The notes beneath the pieces were generated by a model. The model was not told where the DNA came from and did not search any database. It saw only the letters and a program-made list of their open reading frames with translations. Position numbers and translations under genes: made by a program. A stretch of DNA of 11,035 nucleotides from CBDTYW01 sp965364735 (lineage in GTDB: Bacteria; Actinomycetota; Nitriliruptoria; Nitriliruptorales; Nitriliruptoraceae), in the NCBI GenBank assembly GCA_965364735.1, contig CBDTYW010000115.1:1-11035 (forward strand). The letters are read 5' to 3'. The stretch's first letter is position 1. The number at the start of each line of letters is the position of its first letter. This document shows, in pieces, positions 7,214 through 11,035 of the stretch.

Positions 7214-7286
7214 TCCGGGGTAGCTCAGCTGGCAGAGCGCTCGACTGTTAATCGATAGGTCGCGGGTTCGAGCCCCGCCCCCGGAG
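7214..7286 (+). tRNA. tRNA-Asn (anticodon GTT)
   Basis: A complete 73-base cloverleaf can be folded. The acceptor stem pairs TCCGGGG (7214-7220) with CCCCGGA (7279-7285), with discriminator G7286. The D arm is GCTC/GAGC (7223-7226, 7235-7238). The anticodon loop CTGTTAA (7245-7251) places GTT at 7247-7249, decoding AAC and AAU. The T arm is GCGGG-TTCGAGC-CCCGC (7262-7278). The CCA end is not encoded and must be added after transcription. The outermost anticodon-stem pair (7240 with 7256, positions 27:43) is a C-U mismatch; the other four pairs are intact. Confidence 0.96.
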
Positions 7287-7293
7287 CAGCTCA

Positions 7294-7324
7294 GCCGCCC
7301 CCGACGCACAGCGTCGGGGGCGGC
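7294..7324 (+). terminator. Hairpin terminator after tRNA-Asn
   Basis: GCCGCCCCCGACGC and its exact complement GCGTCGGGGGCGGC form a 14-bp stem with a 3-base loop (or 13 bp with a 5-base loop), beginning eight bases after the tRNA. The tail TTCGTT is short on T, which is common for actinobacterial terminators. It should separate the tRNA transcript from the DUF2271 gene. Confidence 0.8.
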
Positions 7325-7367
7325 TTCGTTGCTCGTCAGACGGCCACCGTCGGGGAGGGGTTCTCAG

Positions 7368-7394
7368 GGAACCTTCATCTGCCGCTCGTAGGGT
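7368..7394 (+). promoter_or_regulatory. Candidate promoter of the DUF2271-PepSY pair
   Basis: GGAACC (7368-7373) and TAGGGT (7389-7394) lie 29 bases before the GTG at 7423, after the tRNA terminator. GGAAC resembles the -35 of ECF sigma factors, and the CGTA just before GGGT resembles their -10, but the spacing (14 bases between GGAAC and CGTA) is short. A promoter must lie in 7325-7422 if the terminator is efficient; this is the best candidate I see. Confidence 0.25.
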
Positions 7395-7422
7395 CGGGCG
7401 CTCTCCCACCGAGGCCACCTCC

Positions 7423-8109
7423 GTGCAGCTGCCGTCCGACTCCCGCCACGCAGTGTCTCGCCGGCGTGCCCTGCGACGCCGCATCGGGGCCGAGGGCGCG
7501 CTCGCCGTCACGCTCGCGGGGTGCGGCGCCAGCGATGCCGCGGTCTTCGACGCGCCGGCGGTCGTGTCGAGCGCGCCGTCAGACGTCGCTGCGGCAACGT
7601 CTCCTTCTCCGACGTCTCCTTCTCCGACGTCCCCTTCTCCGACGTCCCCTTCTGAGACCGCAGACGCAGCCACGTTCCCGGCTGGCGGCGAGCTGATCGT
7701 GAGCTTCACGTACGCAGCCAGCGGCGGCGGACGGATCCGCAACCCCTACACCGCCGTGTGGGTGGAGGACGTCAGCGGCAACCTCGTCCGCACCATCGCG
7801 GTGACGATCACGCAGGACAAGCGTCGCTGGGACAACCACCTGCGCCAGTGGAACAGCATCGACGGCGACGTCACCACGTCCAGCGCGACCAGGGGGCCCG
7901 GCGACTACGTCTTCTCGTGGGACGGCGTCGACGACGCCGGGGGGGTCGTTCCCGCTGGTGAGTACACGCTGTTCGTCGAGGCAGCCCGCGAAGACGGCCC
8001 CTACTCGCTGATCAGCCGCGACATCACCGTCGCCGGCGACGGCTTCGCCACCATCGACCTCGGCTCGGACGGCGAGATCGTCGCCGCCACCGCCCAGCTG
8101 CGCGCCTGA
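7423..8109 (+). CDS. DUF2271 domain lipoprotein
   Basis: This 228 aa exported protein of unknown biochemical role has an SRRRAL twin-arginine-like motif at 12-17, a short hydrophobic stretch and a lipobox LAGC with Cys34, so it is probably a Tat-exported lipoprotein. A Thr/Ser/Pro linker follows, containing four tandem TSPSP/E units. From about residue 88 to the end is a DUF2271-type domain with RNPYTAVWVED (106-116), KRRWDNHLRQW (133-143) and a FlgD-Ig-like strand region (157-192, GPGDYVFSWDG and PAGEYTLFVEA). The GTG start has GAGG eight bases upstream. DUF2271 proteins are often encoded next to PepSY membrane proteins and ApbE, as here, which suggests a part in extracytoplasmic electron transfer or metal handling. 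The family assignment rests on remembered motifs. Confidence 0.85.
   Translation: MQLPSDSRHAVSRRRALRRRIGAEGALAVTLAGCGASDAAVFDAPAVVSSAPSDVAAATSPSPTSPSPTSPSPTSPSETADAATFPAGGELIVSFTYAASGGGRIRNPYTAVWVEDVSGNLVRTIAVTITQDKRRWDNHLRQWNSIDGDVTTSSATRGPGDYVFSWDGVDDAGGVVPAGEYTLFVEAAREDGPYSLISRDITVAGDGFATIDLGSDGEIVAATAQLRA
7597..7656 (+). repeat. Four tandem 15-bp repeats in the lipoprotein linker
   Basis: Units start at 7597, 7612, 7627 and 7642, based on ACGTCTCCTTCTCCG. The third differs at one base (ACGTCCCC) and the fourth ends CTGAG. Each encodes Thr-Ser-Pro-Ser-Pro (Glu in the last). Because the unit is a multiple of three, copy number can change without shifting the frame. Confidence 0.95.
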
Positions 8110-8116
8110 GGCCACC

Positions 8117-8785
8117 ATGACCGACATCGACACCGTCACCCGCCCGCACGACACCGCGGCGAGCCCCGCCCCGCCGCAGCGTGGACGCCGGCGCACGAAC
8201 GGGCAGGCGATCCACCGCTGGTCGCGCTGGCTGCACACCTACACCTCGATGCTCGCGCTGATCACGGTCTTGTTCTTCGGGCTGACGGGCATCACGCTGA
8301 ACCACCCGACGTGGACCTTCGGGCAGGACCTGAGGACCTCCACGCACACGGCACAGCTGCCGACGGCACCCGTCGACGGCTCGGGCGCGGTCGACTTCCT
8401 GACGATCTCCGAGCACCTCCGCAACGACCTGGACATCAGCGGCGAGGTCAGCGACTTCGGCTCGGTCTCGGACATCGAGGCCTACATCAGCTACCGCAAG
8501 CCCGGTTACAGCGCCGACGCCACGATCGACCTGACCAACGGGTCCGTCGACGTGCTCGTCGAGCAGGAGGGCTGGGTGCAGGTCCTCAACGACCTCCACA
8601 AGGGCCGTGACACACCGGGCTCGTGGAGCTGGTTCATCGACGTCTCCGCGGGCTTCCTGGTCCTGGTCTCCGTCACCGGCATCGTGCTCCAGGTGTTCCT
8701 GAAGAAGCGTCGCCGCAGCGCGTTCATCGCGATCGCCCTCGGCATCGCGGTCACCGGGTTCCTCGGCTGGTTGACCGTCGGCTGA
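8117..8785 (+). CDS. PepSY-associated transmembrane helix protein
   Basis: This 222 aa membrane protein has three hydrophobic segments: about 42-61, 178-195 and 201-220. The segment HRWSRWLHTYTSM (33-45) leading into FFGLTGITLNHP (53-64) is typical of PepSY-associated TM proteins. LNDLHKGRDTPGSWSW (157-172) before the second helix is also typical. Conserved histidines His33, His40, His63 and His161 lie near membrane boundaries and could bind heme, as proposed for related PepSY reductases. The extracytoplasmic part is about 65-170. The family is linked to transmembrane electron transfer and ferric siderophore reduction, but this short form (PepSY_TM_like type) has no assigned substrate. It starts seven bases after the DUF2271 stop, with GAGG overlapping that stop, so the two are co-transcribed. 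Its last 35 bases overlap the 3' end of apbE on the other strand. Confidence 0.87.
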   Translation: MTDIDTVTRPHDTAASPAPPQRGRRRTNGQAIHRWSRWLHTYTSMLALITVLFFGLTGITLNHPTWTFGQDLRTSTHTAQLPTAPVDGSGAVDFLTISEHLRNDLDISGEVSDFGSVSDIEAYISYRKPGYSADATIDLTNGSVDVLVEQEGWVQVLNDLHKGRDTPGSWSWFIDVSAGFLVLVSVTGIVLQVFLKKRRRSAFIAIALGIAVTGFLGWLTVG

Positions 8786-9662
8786 CCGAGGGCGGCCACC
8801 GGCTGCTCCGCGTCACGGTCCGGTCCGCGGACACGACGAGGCTCGCCAGGCCGAGCCGTTCAACGAGCGCCGTTCCGGCATCAGCACCGAGGACCACGAC
8901 GGCGGTCGCGATGACGTCGGCCGTCGTCAGGTCATCGGCGATGACGCTGGCCTGCACGACCCCCTCGACCGGCCAGCCGGTTCGAGGGTCCAGCACCTGG
9001 GCGAACTGCTGACCTGCGACCGTCCAGCGCCGTCGCGCCGCCCCGCTGGTCGCGACCGCGCGATTGGAGATCTCGACCACATCGAGCGGCGCGGCGTTGT
9101 CGTACGGACGGGTCGGGTCCTCGATCGCAACTCGCTGGCTCTCGGCTCCGGCGTGGAGGACGTCGCCGCCGGCGTTCACCATGAGGCTGACGACGGCGTC
9201 ATCGTGCATCGCCTTGACGACGGCAAGGTCGATGATGTGCCCCTTCGCGATCGCGTTGAGATCAACGCCGGTCACATCGTCACCGGCCAGGACCGACCCG
9301 GAGATCCGCGCGGCCAGCCCGGCGAGCACCTCGCGGGACGGCAGCACACCGGACTCCTGAGCGCGACGCCACTCCCGGATCACGGCGCCGAGGCGGACGT
9401 TGATCGCCCCATCGGTGACGACCTGCCAGCGGTCAGCCATCGCGAGGACGAGCGAGAGCTCATCCCCTGCGTCAACGTCGCCGGCCCGCCAGCGTCGCAG
9501 CTCGGACCCAGGGTCGAACACCGAGAAGACACCCGTGAGACGTTCGATCTCCCCGACCACCACGTTCTCGGCGCGCGCGATGCTCTCGCCGCTGTGCGCG
9601 GCCACGGCGAGCTCGACGGACGTCCCGAGGAGTCCGTCGTGACGGATGAGATCGCGGTGCAC
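8751..9662 (-). CDS. apbE: FAD:protein FMN transferase (ApbE family)
   Basis: ApbE enzymes use FAD and Mg2+ to attach FMN covalently to Thr or Ser of target redox proteins. This 303 aa copy shows GTSVELAV (13-20), SVFDPGSELRR (47-57), GVDLNAIAKGHIID (132-145), VNAGGDV (162-168), DPRTG (225-229) and TTADVIATA (246-254), in which Asp249 and Thr253 are the likely Mg2+ ligands. Oddities: there is no signal peptide or lipobox although many ApbE proteins are exported; Gln222 replaces the usual His of the HxxDPxTG motif; and the last 11 residues, Ser/Arg-rich, are read antisense to the end of the PepSY gene. The GTG start lies three bases after the pyrF stop, without a clear Shine-Dalgarno sequence, so translation probably depends on coupling. 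No flavinylation target motif (DGxSGAT type) is visible in this window. Confidence 0.88.
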   Translation of the reverse strand: MHRDLIRHDGLLGTSVELAVAAHSGESIARAENVVVGEIERLTGVFSVFDPGSELRRWRAGDVDAGDELSLVLAMADRWQVVTDGAINVRLGAVIREWRRAQESGVLPSREVLAGLAARISGSVLAGDDVTGVDLNAIAKGHIIDLAVVKAMHDDAVVSLMVNAGGDVLHAGAESQRVAIEDPTRPYDNAAPLDVVEISNRAVATSGAARRRWTVAGQQFAQVLDPRTGWPVEGVVQASVIADDLTTADVIATAVVVLGADAGTALVERLGLASLVVSADRTVTRSSRWPPSVSRRSTSRGTR

Positions 9663-9665
9663 CCG

Positions 9666-10538
9666 TCAGCCCGCGGCAGCGCGCGCGGCCTCGGCGAACT
9701 CGGTCGCCAGCCGCCTCACGTCTCGGCCGTAGCCGGCCGCATCGGTCGCGTCGGAACGGAAGGTGATCGCACGAGACGACGACAGCAGCGCCCCGACGCC
9801 GTCACGGAACATCGGTGCAACGTGGCTGACGTCACCTCCCTGCGCCCCGAAGCCCGGGACGAGGAACACCGCGCTCGGCATGGCGGCACGGGCCGCGGCG
9901 AAGACGTCTGGGTGGGTCCCGCCGACTACCGCACCCACGGGGCCGAACCCATCGGCGTCGAGGTGGCCGGCGTTGAACGCCTCGACCCAGCCGCCGACCC
10001 TCGTCCAGATCGGGGCACCGTCGACGACGATGTCCTGGAGGTCGACCGAGCCCGGGTTCGAGGTCTTCACGAGCGTGAAGACGCCCGCCGCGTTCGCGAT
10101 GGCGGTGTCCACGAACGGGGCGAGCGCGTCGCGACCGAGGTAGGGGTTGATCGTCAGCGCGTCGGCCGGGGCGGCCCCGGTCGAGGACAGGTAGGCGGTG
10201 GCGTAGGACTGCGCCGTCGAGCCGATGTCGCCGCGCTTCGCGTCGAGCACGACGACGATCCCACGCTCGCGGCCGTAGGCAACCGTGTCGTGGAGCGCCC
10301 GGATCCCGTCGAGCCCCCACACCTCGTAGTGCGCGGACTGCGGCTTCACGGCGGCGACGACGCCGACGCAGGCATCGATCACCCGGTGCCCGAGCTCCAT
10401 GAGCCAGCCGTAGGTGTCGGCCGCGTCGAAGAACGGCAGCGACGGAGCATGACCCGGCAGCGGGTCGATGCCGACGCAGGTCGGCGACGTCTCGCGGCAG
10501 TCCGCGATGAGCCGGGTCGAGAATGCGTGGTCCGTCAT
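9666..10538 (-). CDS. pyrF: Orotidine 5'-phosphate decarboxylase, group 2 (PyrF)
   Basis: PyrF converts orotidine 5'-phosphate to UMP, the last step of de novo pyrimidine synthesis. This 290 aa protein belongs to the longer group 2 branch usual in Actinobacteria. Visible motifs are VGIDP (22-26, Asp25 contacts ribose), VKPQSAHYE (64-72), the catalytic DAKRGDIGSTAQSYA (99-113, with Asp99, Lys101 and Asp104), LTINPYLG (128-135), FLVPGFGAQGGD (225-236) and SSSRAI (253-258, Arg256 for phosphate). ATG 10538 is chosen because GAGG lies seven bases upstream and homology begins there; the frame extends to 10601, but that part overlaps the end of recD and is Arg-rich. It sits 28 bases after recD and three before apbE, in one run. 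Elsewhere pyrF commonly lies with carAB and pyrD, which are not seen here. Confidence 0.95.
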   Translation of the reverse strand: MTDHAFSTRLIADCRETSPTCVGIDPLPGHAPSLPFFDAADTYGWLMELGHRVIDACVGVVAAVKPQSAHYEVWGLDGIRALHDTVAYGRERGIVVVLDAKRGDIGSTAQSYATAYLSSTGAAPADALTINPYLGRDALAPFVDTAIANAAGVFTLVKTSNPGSVDLQDIVVDGAPIWTRVGGWVEAFNAGHLDADGFGPVGAVVGGTHPDVFAAARAAMPSAVFLVPGFGAQGGDVSHVAPMFRDGVGALLSSSRAITFRSDATDAAGYGRDVRRLATEFAEAARAAAG

Positions 10539-10545
10539 GCGCCTG

Positions 10546-10549
10546 CCTC
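10546..10549 (-). promoter_or_regulatory. Ribosome binding site of pyrF
   Basis: Read on the minus strand, CGAGGCAGGCGC precedes the ATG at 10538. The GAGG core is seven bases from the start codon. This supports the shorter PyrF over the longer open frame that reaches 10601. Confidence 0.6.
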
Positions 10550-10566
10550 GTCGTCTGCCCGCGATC

Positions 10567-11035
10567 CTAGGACGCAGGTGCGTCCGGCCAGAGTTCCGCA
10601 CGCAGCCCGGACGCGCGCGGGACCTGCCGCCGCACTCCGAGGTGCAGCGACGCGGTCGTGCCGAGCAGCGTCACGTGTTCCTTGGCCCGGGTGGCAGCGG
10701 TGTAGAGGAGCTCGCGGGTGAGGATCCGCGAACGCTCGTCCGGCAACACCACGACGACGTGGCGGAACTCGCTGCCCTGGGACTTGTGGATCGTCATCGC
10801 GTGGACGGTCTCGAGCTGCCCGAGACGGCTCGGGGCGAACAGCCGCACGTTCTCCGCACCCGGGAACGCGACGCGGCGCACGCCACCGTCATCGATGACG
10901 ACGCCCACATCGCCGTTGAACAGCCCGAGCCGAGCATCGTTGCGTGTGACCATGACCGGTCGCCCGACGTACCACGGGTCGCGCGGGTCGATGCCGCCCG
11001 GCTCCGCGGCCAGCCAGTCCTCGATGCGCCAGCGC
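10567..11035 (-). CDS. recD: RecD, exodeoxyribonuclease V alpha subunit, 3' part
   Basis: This is the C-terminal 155 residues of a superfamily 1 helicase; the gene continues beyond the right edge. WYVGRPVMVTRND, followed by LGLFNGDVGVV, is the typical start of the RecD C-terminal region. TIHKSQGSEF (helicase motif V region) and RELLYTAATRAKE (motif VI, with the Arg finger) follow. The order and spacing match E. coli RecD closely, favouring the RecBCD subunit over the stand-alone RecD2, though only the C-terminus is visible. RecD is the 5'-3' motor of the nuclease that resects double-strand breaks and degrades foreign linear DNA. In that case recB and recC should lie to the right. The TAG stop is 28 bases before pyrF, so pyrF and apbE probably share its transcript. 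Confidence 0.9.
   Translation of the reverse strand, partial: RWRIEDWLAAEPGGIDPRDPWYVGRPVMVTRNDARLGLFNGDVGVVIDDGGVRRVAFPGAENVRLFAPSRLGQLETVHAMTIHKSQGSEFRHVVVVLPDERSRILTRELLYTAATRAKEHVTLLGTTASLHLGVRRQVPRASGLRAELWPDAPAS

Noticed and set aside
7214..7324. Attachment site at tRNA-Asn for an integrated element
   Set aside because: No integrase gene is present, and I saw no second copy of the tRNA 3' end in the window.
7597..7656. CRISPR-like array
   Set aside because: The units are contiguous, without spacers, and encode an in-frame Thr-Ser-Pro linker inside a clear gene.
10539..10601. N-terminal extension of PyrF
   Set aside because: It is Arg-rich, overlaps the recD 3' end and has no homology to PyrF; ATG 10538 has a ribosome site.
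9153..10721. Long open frame of 522 codons on the plus strand
   Set aside because: It lies antisense to apbE, pyrF and the end of recD, all of which have clear catalytic motifs. Its product is rich in Arg, Gly and Asp without any domain, as expected from high-GC shadow frames.

Overview
The window is high-GC DNA with dense coding, strong G/C preference at third codon positions, GTG starts and 1-4 base gene overlaps. A three-helix Rieske protein (QcrA) with a di-heme QcrC, a DUF222/13E12-type HNH protein and a group 2 PyrF point to an actinobacterium. QcrB (453 aa) is shorter than the roughly 550 aa mycobacterial form, and no ctaE precedes qcrC, so a deep-branching class such as Acidimicrobiia or Nitriliruptoria is my guess. 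The class assignment is inference.

Layout, left to right. (1) 1-1451, plus strand: the 3' end of modB and complete modC, the permease and ATPase of a molybdate-type ABC importer, joined by a GTGA overlap. (2) 1504-5631, plus strand: qcrC-qcrA-qcrB, the actinobacterial cytochrome bc1 (complex III) operon, followed without a real gap by two small unrecognised membrane proteins: a 128 aa polytopic protein with two membrane-associated histidines and a 164 aa proline-rich single-pass protein. (3) 5775-7064, plus strand: an HNH endonuclease of the DUF222 family. (4) 7065-7422: 358 bases without a protein gene. They hold a promoter-like sequence, a leader hairpin, tRNA-Asn(GTT), a strong hairpin terminator and a weak promoter candidate for the next gene. 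(5) 7423-8785, plus strand: a DUF2271 lipoprotein and a PepSY-associated membrane protein. (6) 11035-8751, minus strand: recD (3' part only), pyrF and apbE in one tight run, with the end of apbE overlapping the end of the PepSY gene in convergent orientation.

Two functional themes stand out. The first is respiratory: QcrCAB oxidises menaquinol and passes electrons through the di-heme QcrC, probably directly to an aa3 oxidase encoded elsewhere. The two extra genes are candidates for accessory factors of that complex. The second is a possible extracytoplasmic flavin or electron-transfer module made of DUF2271, PepSY and ApbE. Here it is split between two converging transcription units, and ApbE has no visible export signal and an altered residue beside its DPxTG motif. 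I saw no CRISPR array, insertion sequence, integrase, toxin-antitoxin pair or phage gene. Most of the window is ordinary; the least explained parts are the two genes after qcrB and the split DUF2271/PepSY/ApbE group.
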